A DNA stretch of 64,000 nt from an uncultured Clostridia bacterium (GCA_934169725.1 CAKPOF010000002.1:118800-182799); one strand, 5' to 3'; counted from the stretch's first letter, positions 36,901 through 46,030 are shown. The notes: generated by a model not told the origin, from the sequence alone. Program-made: numbers and translations.

Positions 36901-39900
36901 GGGAGTTTTTTAAGAAATATTTAAACAAAGAAAATAATTATTTAATAATAGATAATTATCAAGAAGATAGAAAAGAAAAAGTGGTAAATAGAACATCATC
37001 TACTAACATAGGATTGTCATTATTAGCAATTATTTCTAGTTATGATTTGAAATATTCAAATCTAAAAGAGACTATTGACTTGTTATATAATGTTTTAGTT
37101 TCTATAGACAGTTTGCCAAAATGGAATGGTCATTTGTATAATTGGTATAATATAAAAACCAAAGAACCATTAAGGCCTAGATATATTTCAACAGTAGATA
37201 GTGGGAATTTTATAGGATATTTATATGTAACTAAAGCTTTTTTAGAAAATACAATTGAAAAAATAGAAAAAGATAATAAAGTAATTTCTAATAAAAATCA
37301 ATTTGATATAGAAATTTCAAATATAAAAAATAAAATAGAAGAAATGTTAGAATTTGTAATTAGAAACATAAAAAATACTAATTTTGCACATTTATATAGT
37401 GAAGAACATCAGATATTTTCAATTGGATTTAATCTAGAAGAAAATAAATTAACAGATTCTTATTATGATTTATTAGCATCAGAAGCAAGACAAGCAAGTA
37501 TTGTAGCAATAGCAAAAAAGGATGTTTCAGCTAAACATTGGGAACATTTAAGTCGAACATTAACAATATTAGATAATAGAAAAGGGTTAATATCTTGGTC
37601 TGGAACAGCATTTGAATACTTAATGCCAAATATAAATATTCCTAAATATAAAGGAAGTTTATTAGATGAATCATGTAAATTTATGATTATGAGTCAAATA
37701 AAATATGCAAATAAATTAAATATACCTTGGGGAATATCAGAAGCTGCGTTTAACTTAAAAGATTTACATTCAAATTATCAGTATAAAGCATTTGGTATCC
37801 CATGGTTAGGATTAAAAAGAGGATTAGCTGATGAAATGGTTGTATCATCATATGGCAGTATATTAGCAATAAATGATATTCCAAAAGAAACAGTAGAAAA
37901 TTTAAGAAAATTAGAGAAGTATGGAATGTATAAAAAATATGGATTTTATGAATCTATAGATTTTACACCAGAAAGAGTAAAAAGTGGAAAAAAAGCAGAA
38001 GTAGTAAAAACATATATGGCACACCATCAAGGGTTAATATTATTATCAATTAATAATTTATTTAATGATAAAATATTACAAAAAAGATTTATGAAAAATC
38101 CAGAAATGCAAGCTATCAGTATATTATTACAAGAAACAATGCCAGAAAAATCAATAACAACAAAAGAAGATAAAGAAAAAGTAGAAAAATTGAAATATAA
38201 AGATTATGAAAATTATATAGAAAATAAATATACAAAAATAGATGAAAAATTAATAAGAGGAAATGTAATATCAAATGAAAATTATACAATTGCTATAAAT
38301 CAAAAAGGAGAGGGAGTAAGTAAATACAAAAATATTTATATCAATAATTTTAAAAATACAGATGATTATGTTCAAGGAATAATATTTTTTATAAAAAGTA
38401 TAAAAAATAAAAATTTAATAAGTTCAAGTTATTTTCATAACTTAAATAATGAAAATAAATATCAAATTACTTTTATGCCAGATAAAGATAAACAAGAAAT
38501 AGTAAATGGGAATATAAAGGTAAAAATAGATATAACAGTTGCATCTAATGAACCTGTAGAATTGAGAAGAATTACAATAGAAAATTTAGGAAATGAAGAG
38601 GAAATATTAGAATTTACAGGATATTTTGAACCAATATTAGTAAGAAAAGAACAATATTATGCTCATCCAGCTTTTAATAATTTATTCTTAGTTTATGAGT
38701 ATAATGATGAAAAGGATTGTTTAGTAGTAAAAAGAAAGAAACGTAATTTAGATGAAAAAGAAATTTATTTAGCAACAACATTAAATACAGATATAGAAAA
38801 TACAGTAGGTGAATTAGAATATGAAATAGAACAGGAAAAATTTATTGGAAGAGGGAATTTAAATGTCCCCAAAATGATAAAAGAATCCTTACCTTTTTCG
38901 AAAAAGATAGGATTGGTAACTGAACCAATTATAGCAATGAAGAAAAATGTAAAGGTAAAAGCAAATGAAAAAATAGTAATAGATTTTATTCTATCTGTAG
39001 AAGAAAGCAAAGAAAAAACTATAGAAAATTTAGAAAAATATAAAAATATAGAAAATGTAAAAAATGAACTTGATTTATCTAAAGCAAGAGTAGAAGCGGA
39101 AAGTCGATATTTAAATATAAAAGGAAAGCAAATAGAACAATATCAAAAAATTTTGTCATATATAATATTTGATAATTCAATAAAAAGTGTTGAAAAAGAA
39201 AAGTTAAAAGGAAGTACAGAATATAAACAAAGTGATTTGTGGAAATATGGAATATCAGGAGATTTGCCATTAATATTAGTAAAAATAAAAAATATAAATG
39301 ATTCTGATTGTTTAGCAGAAGTATTAAAAGCATATGAATATTTTAAAACTAAAAATATAAATGTAGAAATAGTTATAATAAATGAAGAAAAATATAGTTA
39401 TGAAAATTATGTTAGGGAAGAAATAGAAACAACAATCTTAAACAATCATATGGGATATTTAAAAAATATAAATGGAGGAATATTTGTAATAAATAAAGAA
39501 GAAATTCAGAGAAAAGACCTGGAGTTTTTAGATTTTATATCTGTAATTACAATTGACTGTGAAAAAGGTACTTTGGAAAATAATATAAAAGATATAGAAG
39601 AGGAATATTTAGAAAATTATAAAGATTCAAGTGATGAAGAAAATAATGTAGTATTTGTTGAAGATAATATAGATGATATAGATATAATAAATGATAACAG
39701 TGATATTAAATATTATAATGAATATGGAGCGTTTTCTAGTGATGGAAAGGAATATTTAATAAAAATAAATAAAAATAAACGATTACCAACAGTGTGGTCA
39801 CATATTTTAGCCAATGAAAAATTTGGTACAGTGATAACAGAAAGTATGGGAGGATATAGTTGGTATAAAAATAGTAGATTAGATAGGATAACGAGTTGGA

Positions 39901-42125
39901 ATAATAATCCAAGTAATGATATACCGTCTGAAATCATTTATATAAAAGATATAGAAACAAAAAAGGCATGGTCATTAGGTTTAAATCCAATGCCAGATGA
40001 AAGAAATTATAATGTAATTTATGGATTTGGATATTGCAAATTTATTCATAATAGTTTAGGAATTGATCAAGAATTAGATATATTTGTTCCTAAAGAAGAT
40101 AGTTGTAAAATATGTATATTAAATTTAAAAAATAAGACTCCAAATAGAAAAGTATTAAAATTATATTATTATATAAAACCAGTAATAGGTGAAGATGAAA
40201 TAAAAACAGAGAAAAATATAAATCTAAAATTTGATAGAAATAGTAATACAATAATAGCTAATAATATGTATATAAACGAAATAGAAAATACAAAATTATA
40301 TATTTCATCAAGTGAAAAAATAAGAAGTTATACAGGAGATAAAAAATGCTTTTTAGGAAAAGGGGGATTAACAAATCCTGAAGGAATAAGGAAAATACAA
40401 TTAAATAATAGCAATTCTCTTGGAAAGAATTCGTGTATAGCAATAGAAATAGAGATAAAATTAGAAAGTTATTCAAACAAAGAAATATCTTTTATTTTAG
40501 GAGCAGAGGAAAGTAATATAGATTGCAAAAATTTTGCTTACAAATATAGTAAAATTCAAAATTGTAAACAAGAATTAGAAAATGTAAAAAATTATTGGAA
40601 ATTTATATTAGGAAATTTGCAAGTATATACACCAATAGAATCTACAAATATAATGTTAAATGGTTGGTGTTTATATCAAACTTTGTCAAGTAGACTTCTT
40701 GGAAAAAGTGGATATTATCAATCAGGAGGTGCATACGGATTTAGAGATCAATTGCAAGACACATTAGCTTTAAAATATATATTACCACAGAAGTTAAAAA
40801 ATCAAATAATAGAGCATAGTAGACACCAATTTATAGAAGGAGATGTAGAGCATTGGTGGCACAAAGAAACAGGTAGAGGAATAAGAACTAGGTTTTCAGA
40901 TGATTTATTATGGCTTCCATATATGGTAATAGAATATATTCAAACTACAGGAGATTATTCAATTTTAAATATAGAAACTCCATATTTGAAAGGCGAAATT
41001 TTAAAGTCAGGTATTGATGAAAAATATGATAAATATATGCCATCAGAAAAATTTGGAACAATTTATGAACATTGCATAAAAGCAATAGAAAAAAGTTTTA
41101 ATTTTGGTGAAAATAATTTACCTAAAATAGGCTCAGGAGATTGGAATGATGCATTAAGTACAGTTGGAAATAAAGGAAAAGGAGAAAGTGTATGGTTAGG
41201 ATTTTTTCTATATAAAATTTTGGATAAATTTATTAAAATTTGTAATGATATAAAGGAAAATAATATTAATGTTGGTAACAAAGAAATAGATGATAAAATA
41301 AAAAGATTTGAAGAAATAAAAATAAAGTTAAAAAAAGCATTAAATACAAATGCTTGGGATGGAAGATGGTATAAAAGAGCTTTTATGGATGATGGAAACG
41401 TTTTAGGTAGTATGGAAAATGATGAGTGTAGAATAGATAGTATTGCACAAAGTTGGAGCATAATATCAAATGCAGGTGACAATGATAAAAAATACATTTC
41501 AATCGAAAGCTTGGAAAATCATCTAGTAGATAAAGAACATGGAATTATAAAATTGCTAGATCCTCCATTTGAAAAAGGAAAATTAAAACCTGGATATATA
41601 AAAGCATATTTGCCAGGTGTTAGAGAAAATGGTGGTCAATACACACATGCAAGTTGTTGGGCAATTATTGCAGAAGCATTATTAGGGTTTGGAAATAAAT
41701 CAATGGACTTATTTAGGATGATAAACCCCATAGAACATTCTCAAACAGAAGAAACCAGCAATAAATATAAAGTTGAGCCATATGTAATTGCAGCAGATAT
41801 TTATGGAGCAGGAAATTTAGCAGGAAGAGGAGGATGGACATGGTATACAGGTTCTAGCAGTTGGTATTATATAGCAGGGATAGAATACATTTTAGGATTA
41901 AAAATAGATGAAGGATATTTAAAAATAGAACCGTGTATTCCAAAAGAATGGAATGAATATTTAATGAGATATAAATGGAAAGAGAGTATTTATAATATAA
42001 AGGTTATTAATAAAAATAAAAGAAATACGGGAGTAGAAAAAGTTCTAGTAAATGGTATAGCAGTAGAAAATAAAATAAAATTAGATGGTAATAATAAGAT
42101 TTATAATATAGATGTTATTATGTAG
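33912..42125 (+). CDS. Cyclic beta-1,2-glucan synthase-like protein (GT84 + GH94)
   Basis: 2737 residues, similar in size to NdvB/Cgs. Order: helical N-terminal part (1-380); membrane helices near 385-455; GT84 glycosyltransferase with TLDADTD (D609, D611, D613) and RWTRGDWQISEW; membrane helices near 800-845 and 930-970; a glucoamylase-like/GH144-type domain (from about 1000); a sugar-binding beta domain; and a C-terminal GH94 phosphorylase module with GGYSWYKNSR, QSGGAYGFRDQLQD and GSGDWNDA near 2408-2415. The family polymerises UDP-glucose to beta-1,2-glucan and cyclises it. TTG start inside a hairpin leader. Product (cyclic or linear) is inference. Confidence 0.88.
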   Translation: MKTNKILKIDGTVLDKVQLESHLQKSASNYNLVNKSSKETYPIPQLLENFEFIKSVYNLLNSHLKLGISTHPAGEWLLDNFYIVEETVKQIKKELTLKKYVNFLGIANGKYKGFARIYVLAGEIVAYTDNKIDKKDLEEYLKSYQMSKTLSMEEIWNIGLFLQIAIIENIREICEKIYSSQIQKIKAENIVKRLVDNSGTDTELEIYNIKKDIFNDVKYPFIEYISFILKKYGKKGYSYLKALDEVVEMTGTTVQEVIKKEHFDIAVKKVSIGNSITSIKKIQRINFLEIFERINGVEEVLKQDPVNVYSKMDSNTKDYYRNKIKEIAKKTKLSEIYIAKKILELARKNKEEKRKSHIGYYIIDKGIKKTYKELNYKPKISLSNTMKQKIYISTNVILSIIISLIFATMLNIYIKNAGIYVLNFILFLIPSSEFVIQIVQYILSKIIKPKPIPKIDFMDGIDKENTCMVIIPTIIKNKEKVRELMNKLEVYYIANKSPNIYFTLLGDCSESTIKERKEDKEVINEGIILAKKLNEIYSKDGEFPIFNFIYRKRQWNEKENCYLGWERKRGMITQFNEYILGHENNKFRVNTIEEYKDKIPKIKYVITLDADTDLILNSAFQLIGVMAHILNKPVIDEEKNVVVDGYGIIQPRVGINLDIIYKTFFTQIFAGAGGIDSYANAISDIYQDNFGEGIFTGKGIYDVEVFSKILKDTIPENTVLSHDLLEGSYLRCGLATDIILMDGYPQKYNSFMNRLARWTRGDWQISEWIKSKLHLKNEIIKNPLNIISRYKIFDNLRRSLIDVSVICSLIFFSIYSKFYGFKIYPFAILILLPIILPNFLEIFNNLIVKKEGEEKQKNFSPRISGYKGMFFRIFINLGVLPYKAYIELVAIIKTLYRKNITHKNLLEWMTSEEAEKQAKNTYDSYVKQMWINILFGIFAIIIGMEKQNIFCDLLGILWIVIPFIMCYISKEIKEIKEIDKLNQDEKNYVLEIGQKTWEFFKKYLNKENNYLIIDNYQEDRKEKVVNRTSSTNIGLSLLAIISSYDLKYSNLKETIDLLYNVLVSIDSLPKWNGHLYNWYNIKTKEPLRPRYISTVDSGNFIGYLYVTKAFLENTIEKIEKDNKVISNKNQFDIEISNIKNKIEEMLEFVIRNIKNTNFAHLYSEEHQIFSIGFNLEENKLTDSYYDLLASEARQASIVAIAKKDVSAKHWEHLSRTLTILDNRKGLISWSGTAFEYLMPNINIPKYKGSLLDESCKFMIMSQIKYANKLNIPWGISEAAFNLKDLHSNYQYKAFGIPWLGLKRGLADEMVVSSYGSILAINDIPKETVENLRKLEKYGMYKKYGFYESIDFTPERVKSGKKAEVVKTYMAHHQGLILLSINNLFNDKILQKRFMKNPEMQAISILLQETMPEKSITTKEDKEKVEKLKYKDYENYIENKYTKIDEKLIRGNVISNENYTIAINQKGEGVSKYKNIYINNFKNTDDYVQGIIFFIKSIKNKNLISSSYFHNLNNENKYQITFMPDKDKQEIVNGNIKVKIDITVASNEPVELRRITIENLGNEEEILEFTGYFEPILVRKEQYYAHPAFNNLFLVYEYNDEKDCLVVKRKKRNLDEKEIYLATTLNTDIENTVGELEYEIEQEKFIGRGNLNVPKMIKESLPFSKKIGLVTEPIIAMKKNVKVKANEKIVIDFILSVEESKEKTIENLEKYKNIENVKNELDLSKARVEAESRYLNIKGKQIEQYQKILSYIIFDNSIKSVEKEKLKGSTEYKQSDLWKYGISGDLPLILVKIKNINDSDCLAEVLKAYEYFKTKNINVEIVIINEEKYSYENYVREEIETTILNNHMGYLKNINGGIFVINKEEIQRKDLEFLDFISVITIDCEKGTLENNIKDIEEEYLENYKDSSDEENNVVFVEDNIDDIDIINDNSDIKYYNEYGAFSSDGKEYLIKINKNKRLPTVWSHILANEKFGTVITESMGGYSWYKNSRLDRITSWNNNPSNDIPSEIIYIKDIETKKAWSLGLNPMPDERNYNVIYGFGYCKFIHNSLGIDQELDIFVPKEDSCKICILNLKNKTPNRKVLKLYYYIKPVIGEDEIKTEKNINLKFDRNSNTIIANNMYINEIENTKLYISSSEKIRSYTGDKKCFLGKGGLTNPEGIRKIQLNNSNSLGKNSCIAIEIEIKLESYSNKEISFILGAEESNIDCKNFAYKYSKIQNCKQELENVKNYWKFILGNLQVYTPIESTNIMLNGWCLYQTLSSRLLGKSGYYQSGGAYGFRDQLQDTLALKYILPQKLKNQIIEHSRHQFIEGDVEHWWHKETGRGIRTRFSDDLLWLPYMVIEYIQTTGDYSILNIETPYLKGEILKSGIDEKYDKYMPSEKFGTIYEHCIKAIEKSFNFGENNLPKIGSGDWNDALSTVGNKGKGESVWLGFFLYKILDKFIKICNDIKENNINVGNKEIDDKIKRFEEIKIKLKKALNTNAWDGRWYKRAFMDDGNVLGSMENDECRIDSIAQSWSIISNAGDNDKKYISIESLENHLVDKEHGIIKLLDPPFEKGKLKPGYIKAYLPGVRENGGQYTHASCWAIIAEALLGFGNKSMDLFRMINPIEHSQTEETSNKYKVEPYVIAADIYGAGNLAGRGGWTWYTGSSSWYYIAGIEYILGLKIDEGYLKIEPCIPKEWNEYLMRYKWKESIYNIKVINKNKRNTGVEKVLVNGIAVENKIKLDGNNKIYNIDVIM

Positions 42126-42252
42126 TTGTTAGTTTGTTGTAGTATAATAATTGCTATTATAAGATTCTAAAAATTTATCATTTGTAATACAATGTTTGTA
42201 AACAAAGAAATAATATCTTCATAATATATAAATATAAAAGGAGGATTATTTT

Positions 42253-42933
42253 ATGGCAAAAATAATTGTATTTAACAATGATACAGATAGAATGGAAACG
42301 TATTATAGAGGAGAAAATGATCCAATGCCATACAATACAAATGGGACTTTGAAAGTAAAAGAATTTAGAGGTGCTAGTAAAAGTAATATATTATGGACTA
42401 CGAAAAGAACAATGCAGAGTTGGAATAGTCAAAGATATATATATGGAGGGCCAATACCTGTAGGATTTGCGTTTAAGAGGCCTTATGAAGGAGGACATGG
42501 AAACCAAAGTCAGCATTATGCTGGTACTGCATTTGATGTAGGGCAAACATTAAGTAACACTAAGAGAAGAAATTTATGGAATAGTGCAGTGAATTCTGGA
42601 GTTTGGAGCTATGTAGAACCATATTCTGTAACACCTACATGGGTGCATTTTGATAAAAGATTTGGAAAATCTGCATGTTCTACAGGAGGATTTCCACAAC
42701 TGAAAAGAGGGAGTTTAAGCAATTATGTGTTAATTGCACAGGATGATTTAAATACATTAGGATATAGAACAAATGGATTAGATGGAATTTTTGGCGTAGC
42801 TACTCAAAATGCTGTTAGACAATATCAAAATGCTAGAGGTCTATCAGTTGATGGGATTGTTGGATGTAATACATGGCGTTCACTTCAGGAAGATGTAGTA
42901 GGAACAGGAGCTACAAGCACAACGATAAATTAA
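42253..42933 (+). CDS. M15-type peptidase with C-terminal peptidoglycan-binding domain
   Basis: 226 residues, AAAGGAGG site. M15 (VanY/DacB-like) zinc pattern: H88 and D95 in SQHYAGTAFDV, H132 in TWVHFDKR. The C-terminal domain (about 150-215) is a PG_binding_1 repeat: DLNTLGYRTNGLDGIFGVAT and YQNARGLSVDGIVG. No signal peptide, so it could be a phage-type or spore-located cell wall hydrolase cutting peptide stems. Its codon use looks slightly richer in G+C than its neighbours, which may mean transfer. Followed by two hairpins. Confidence 0.78.
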   Translation: MAKIIVFNNDTDRMETYYRGENDPMPYNTNGTLKVKEFRGASKSNILWTTKRTMQSWNSQRYIYGGPIPVGFAFKRPYEGGHGNQSQHYAGTAFDVGQTLSNTKRRNLWNSAVNSGVWSYVEPYSVTPTWVHFDKRFGKSACSTGGFPQLKRGSLSNYVLIAQDDLNTLGYRTNGLDGIFGVATQNAVRQYQNARGLSVDGIVGCNTWRSLQEDVVGTGATSTTIN

Positions 42934-42937
42934 AATA

Positions 42938-42983
42938 AAAACTCAAAATAAAATTGTTAAAAATTTATTTTGAGTTTTTTTAT
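42938..42983 (+). terminator. Rho-independent terminator
   Basis: AAAACTCAAAATAAA / TTTATTTTGAGTTTT, perfect 15-bp stem with T-run. Confidence 0.88.
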
Positions 42984-43111
42984 ATACTAGGAAATTTCTC
43001 ATTTCCTAGTATATAAAAATGCTATAATCGCTATTGCCTTTGAGATTTTCTCCTTTTAGTCGAAAACTCAAATCGGCGAGAACAAAGGGCGACCTAAAGT
43101 CGCTTTGTTCG
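42981..43111. repeat. Second repeat family R2, copy a (hairpin - conserved block - hairpin)
   Basis: First hairpin TATATACTAGGAAAT / ATTTCCTAGTATATA (42981-43015). A conserved block containing TTTTCTCC and AGTCGAAAACTCAAATCG (about 43044-43086). Second hairpin GAACAAAG..CGAC / GTCG..CTTTGTTC (43079-43110). The block is shared with 61605-61649. Lies between convergent genes. Confidence 0.65.
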
Positions 43112-43501
43112 TTATTTTTCAAGAATATTTTTTTTATAATCTGAATTATTTTCTTGCATTTTGATTAATTGATTTGTAAGTAAATAAATAATTTCTTTGT
43201 TATAGTTATTTAGTTTTAAATAAGATTCTAAAAATTTATCATCAATTAAATCATTTAGACTTGAAGAGTCAGAATGTATTAAATCGTCAAATAAAAAATT
43301 AGAGCTAATATTAAGAGCTTTACAAAGATTTATTATGGTTGTTGCACTTCCAAAAGCAATACCTCTTTCTAATTGACTAATATATCTTGTAGATAAAGAA
43401 AGTTTTTCAGCTAATTTTTCTTGAGTATAATTAGTTCTAGATCTAGCTAGTTTGATTTTTTTACCAATATTTTTTCTTAAATATTTTTCGTTATTATCCA
43501 T
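43112..43501 (-). CDS. XRE-family HTH transcriptional regulator
   Basis: 129 residues from the ATG at 43501 (minus strand), which has AAGGAG eight bases upstream; a longer frame to 43540 lacks a site. Helix-turn-helix near residues 10-62: IKLARSRTNYTQEKLAEKL and STRYISQLERGIAFGS. The C-terminal part is helical with no known domain. Probably a repressor-type regulator of unknown targets; it lies next to the M15 gene and upstream, divergently, of mraZ. Confidence 0.88.
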   Translation of the reverse strand: MDNNEKYLRKNIGKKIKLARSRTNYTQEKLAEKLSLSTRYISQLERGIAFGSATTIINLCKALNISSNFLFDDLIHSDSSSLNDLIDDKFLESYLKLNNYNKEIIYLLTNQLIKMQENNSDYKKNILEK

Positions 43502-43602
43502 AAAACTCTCCTTCGTATTAATTTGATAAAAGTATATCAAGTAGATATTTAAAATAGAATGAACTATTGATTAGATAATAATAATACAACAAGAACAAAA
43601 AA

Positions 43603-43684
43603 TATCATTTGTTCGTTTGATTGCTTGCGTGGTATTTCAAAACAATATATTATTAAATTTTTCATAAGTAAAACAGAATTGTAA
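43603..43684 (+). repeat. R1 copy I (3' part of core plus right arm)
   Basis: Starts in the core at GTTCGTTTGATTGCTTGCG, passes the GGTATTTC end and continues through the arm AACAATATATTATTAAATTT to GAATTGTAA. The left half is missing. Confidence 0.75.
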
Positions 43685-43724
43685 GCTAAAATTATAAAAA
43701 AATTAAAAAAATTTGAAAAAAGTA

Positions 43725-43753
43725 TTGCAAAATATAAAAAGTTATATTAAAAT
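43725..43753 (+). promoter_or_regulatory. SigA-type promoter of the mraZ operon
   Basis: TTGCAA (43725-43730), 17-base spacer, TAAAAT (43748-43753), directly upstream of the MraZ boxes. Confidence 0.7.
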
Positions 43754-43760
43754 CTAGTTG

Positions 43761-43790
43761 AAGTGGAGAAAAGTGGTACAAAGTGGAGGA
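43761..43790 (+). promoter_or_regulatory. Probable MraZ operator: three direct repeats
   Basis: AAGTGG occurs at 43761, 43771 and 43781, exactly ten bases apart, between the promoter and the mraZ start. MraZ is known to bind short G-rich direct repeats upstream of its own operon, including AAAGTG-type boxes in mollicutes, so I read this as autoregulation. Confidence 0.75.
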
Positions 43791-43814
43791 AAATAGAAGA
43801 GAGGTGCAAAGCTA

Positions 43815-44240
43815 TTGCTAATAGGTGAATATGAACATTCTCTAGATGTTAAAGGCAGAGTTATTATGCCAGCTAAATTAAGACAAGACATGGGAGAAAA
43901 ATTCATCGTAACTAAAGGTTTAGATGGATGTTTGTTTGCATTTTCACAACAAGAATGGCTTAATTTTGAAACAAAATTAAAAGCATTACCTCTTTCAGAT
44001 AAAAATGCAAGAAACTTTGTAAGATTTTTCTTATCAGGTGCGACAGAATGTGAATTGGACAAACAAGGTAGATTTTTAATACCAAATAATTTGAGAAATG
44101 CAGCAAATTTAGAAAAAGAAATAGTTATAATAGGAGTAGGAACAAGATTAGAAATATGGAATAAAAACATTTGGGAAAAATGTGATGATGATATATCAGC
44201 AGATGAAATAGCAGAAAATATGGCAAATCTTGGTATATAA
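43815..44240 (+). CDS. mraZ: Division/cell-wall cluster transcriptional regulator MraZ
   Basis: 141 residues, TTG start with GAGAGGTG upstream. Two SpoVT/AbrB-type repeats: YEHSLDVKGRVIMPAKLR and ATECELDKQGRFLIPNNLR. MraZ forms ring oligomers and represses the dcw operon. First gene of the cluster. Unusually, about 290 bases separate it from rsmH. Confidence 0.95.
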   Translation: MLIGEYEHSLDVKGRVIMPAKLRQDMGEKFIVTKGLDGCLFAFSQQEWLNFETKLKALPLSDKNARNFVRFFLSGATECELDKQGRFLIPNNLRNAANLEKEIVIIGVGTRLEIWNKNIWEKCDDDISADEIAENMANLGI

Positions 44241-44505
44241 CTTGAAAAAGTTTATATAAATCCAAAAGAAAAATTTGAAAGATACAAAAGATAAATAAAC
44301 AAAAGATAAAATTATGAATAACTAAAGATAAAAGTACAAAAGCTTTAAAAAATACTAAAGATAAAGTTTTTAAAGTACATAAATTTTATAAAATACAAAA
44401 GTTGATTAAACAAAAGATTATTTATTATGATTAAAACCCAAAAGAAAAATATACAAAAAATAAAGATAAAGACAACTGGTAGTTTTATAAATTACCAGTT
44501 GTTTA
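44241..44505 (+). other. Long mraZ-rsmH spacer with repeated A-rich motif and a hairpin
   Basis: The spacer has no open frame of note. About ten near-copies of CAAAAGATAAA or TAAAGATAAA occur between 44262 and 44470 at irregular intervals. It ends in the hairpin ACAACTGGTA / TACCAGTTGT (44471-44502), which lacks a strong U-run. Could be an mRNA leader or attenuation region for rsmH; role unknown. Confidence 0.5.
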
Positions 44506-44532
44506 AGCATAATAAAAATAAGAGGTAAAAAA

Positions 44533-45462
44533 TTGGAATTTAAACATAAACCTGTCTTGCTTGAAGAATGTATAAATGGGTTAAATATAAAAACAGATGG
44601 AATATATGTGGATGGAACACTAGGCGGAGCAGGACACAGTATAGAGATAATAAAAAAAATGTCTGAAAATGGATTGTTAATAGGAATAGATAGAGATGAA
44701 GAAGCTCTTAAAGCTGCTAAACAAAGATTGAGTGAATATAAAAATGTAAAATTTGTTCATGATAATCATGATAATATAAAAGAGATATTAAAACAATTAA
44801 ATGTAGCTAAAGTTGATGGGATTTTATTAGATTTAGGAGTTTCATCATATCAACTTGACGAAAGAAACAGAGGGTTTAGTTATCTTGGGGAAAATGAGTT
44901 AGATATGAGAATGGATAAAACTCAAGAATTAACTGCAAAAAGAGTTGTAAATTATTATTCAGAAAAGAAATTAGCTGATATAATTTATGAATATGGAGAA
45001 GAAAGATTTTCAAGACAAATAGCTAAAAACATATGTAAATATAGAAAAGAAAAAACTATTAATACTACAAAAGAACTTGTAGAAATTATAGAAAAGTCAA
45101 TACCAAAAAGTAAACAAAATGATGGACATCCTGCAAAAAGAACTTTTCAAGCAATTAGAATAGAAGTAAATAATGAAATAAAGCCATTATATACAACTAT
45201 ATTAGAATCAATCAATTGTTTAGCACCACAAGGGAGATTGTGTGTTATAACATTTCATTCTTTAGAAGATAGAGCAGTTAAAAAAGCTTTTATAGAGGCA
45301 AAAGGAAATTGTACATGTCCTAGTGATTTGCCATATTGTGTATGTGGGGCTAAAACATTAGGAAAAATAATTAATAAAAAGCCGATAGTGGCTTCGGAGG
45401 AAGAAAGAAAAGAAAATTCAAGAAGTAAAAGTGCTAAATTAAGAATATTCGAAAAAATATAA
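44533..45462 (+). CDS. rsmH: 16S rRNA (cytosine1402-N4)-methyltransferase RsmH
   Basis: 309 residues, TTG start with AAGAGG upstream. It opens MEFKHKPVLLEECINGL, has the SAM-binding DGTLGGAGHS and LDLGVSSYQLDE, and ends with the family motif ENSRSKSAKLRIFEK. It methylates C1402 of 16S rRNA in the cytosol. Second gene of the dcw cluster. Confidence 0.96.
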   Translation: MEFKHKPVLLEECINGLNIKTDGIYVDGTLGGAGHSIEIIKKMSENGLLIGIDRDEEALKAAKQRLSEYKNVKFVHDNHDNIKEILKQLNVAKVDGILLDLGVSSYQLDERNRGFSYLGENELDMRMDKTQELTAKRVVNYYSEKKLADIIYEYGEERFSRQIAKNICKYRKEKTINTTKELVEIIEKSIPKSKQNDGHPAKRTFQAIRIEVNNEIKPLYTTILESINCLAPQGRLCVITFHSLEDRAVKKAFIEAKGNCTCPSDLPYCVCGAKTLGKIINKKPIVASEEERKENSRSKSAKLRIFEKI

Positions 45463-45486
45463 TTAAAAAGGAGGTGTAGATAACTT

Positions 45487-45984
45487 ATGGAAGCAAGATA
45501 TCAATATGAAACCAGTCCTAGAAAAATACAACAATATGAAAAAAATGATAGAAAAAATAAGAAGATTGAAGTTGTAAAAGAATTACCTAAGAAAGAAATA
45601 AAAGTTTCCAAAGAACAAAAAAGGAAACATAAAAATGTTACTTTGTTAGTCGTAGTAGCATTTGCTACATTGCTTACTATAAGTTATAGAAACACCAAAA
45701 TAAATGAAGAATTTACAGAAATGCAAAATAAAAAAGCAGAATTGGCATCATTACAAAAGGAAAACGAACAATTACAAGTTACAATTGAAAATAGTTTGAA
45801 TTTAAGCAATATAGAAAAACAAGCTAAAGAAAAATTAGGAATGCAAAAATTAACTAATAAACAAACAGTATATGTTAATTTACCTAAAAAAGATTATGTT
45901 GAATCTGCGACAGAAAAAGTTGAGATAAACTATGATAATAAAAACTGGTTTGAAAAAACAGTAGATAAAATATTTAAGAAATAA
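45487..45984 (+). CDS. ftsL: Cell division protein FtsL/DivIC-like
   Basis: 165 residues: basic N-terminus of about 50 residues, one membrane helix at 51-65, then a coiled coil (EFTEMQNKKAELASLQKENEQL) and the short C-terminal segment IEKQAKEKLGMQKL. This bitopic layout and the position after rsmH identify FtsL, a scaffold of the division complex. AGGAGGTG site twelve bases upstream. A terminator follows, so the PBP gene is in a separate transcript. Confidence 0.88.
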   Translation: MEARYQYETSPRKIQQYEKNDRKNKKIEVVKELPKKEIKVSKEQKRKHKNVTLLVVVAFATLLTISYRNTKINEEFTEMQNKKAELASLQKENEQLQVTIENSLNLSNIEKQAKEKLGMQKLTNKQTVYVNLPKKDYVESATEKVEINYDNKNWFEKTVDKIFKK

Positions 45985-46023
45985 GATAGATAATTATACA
46001 AAGATTATCTGTCTATTTTTTTA
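45984..46023 (+). terminator. Rho-independent terminator after ftsL
   Basis: GATAGATAAT pairs with ATTATCTGTC (one G-U) followed by TATTTTTTT. It closes mraZ-rsmH-ftsL. Confidence 0.82.
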
Positions 46024-46030
46024 CCTATAA

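Noticed and set aside
43754..44170. Minus-strand frame opposite mraZ
   Set aside because: Shadow of mraZ; the plus strand has strong family motifs.
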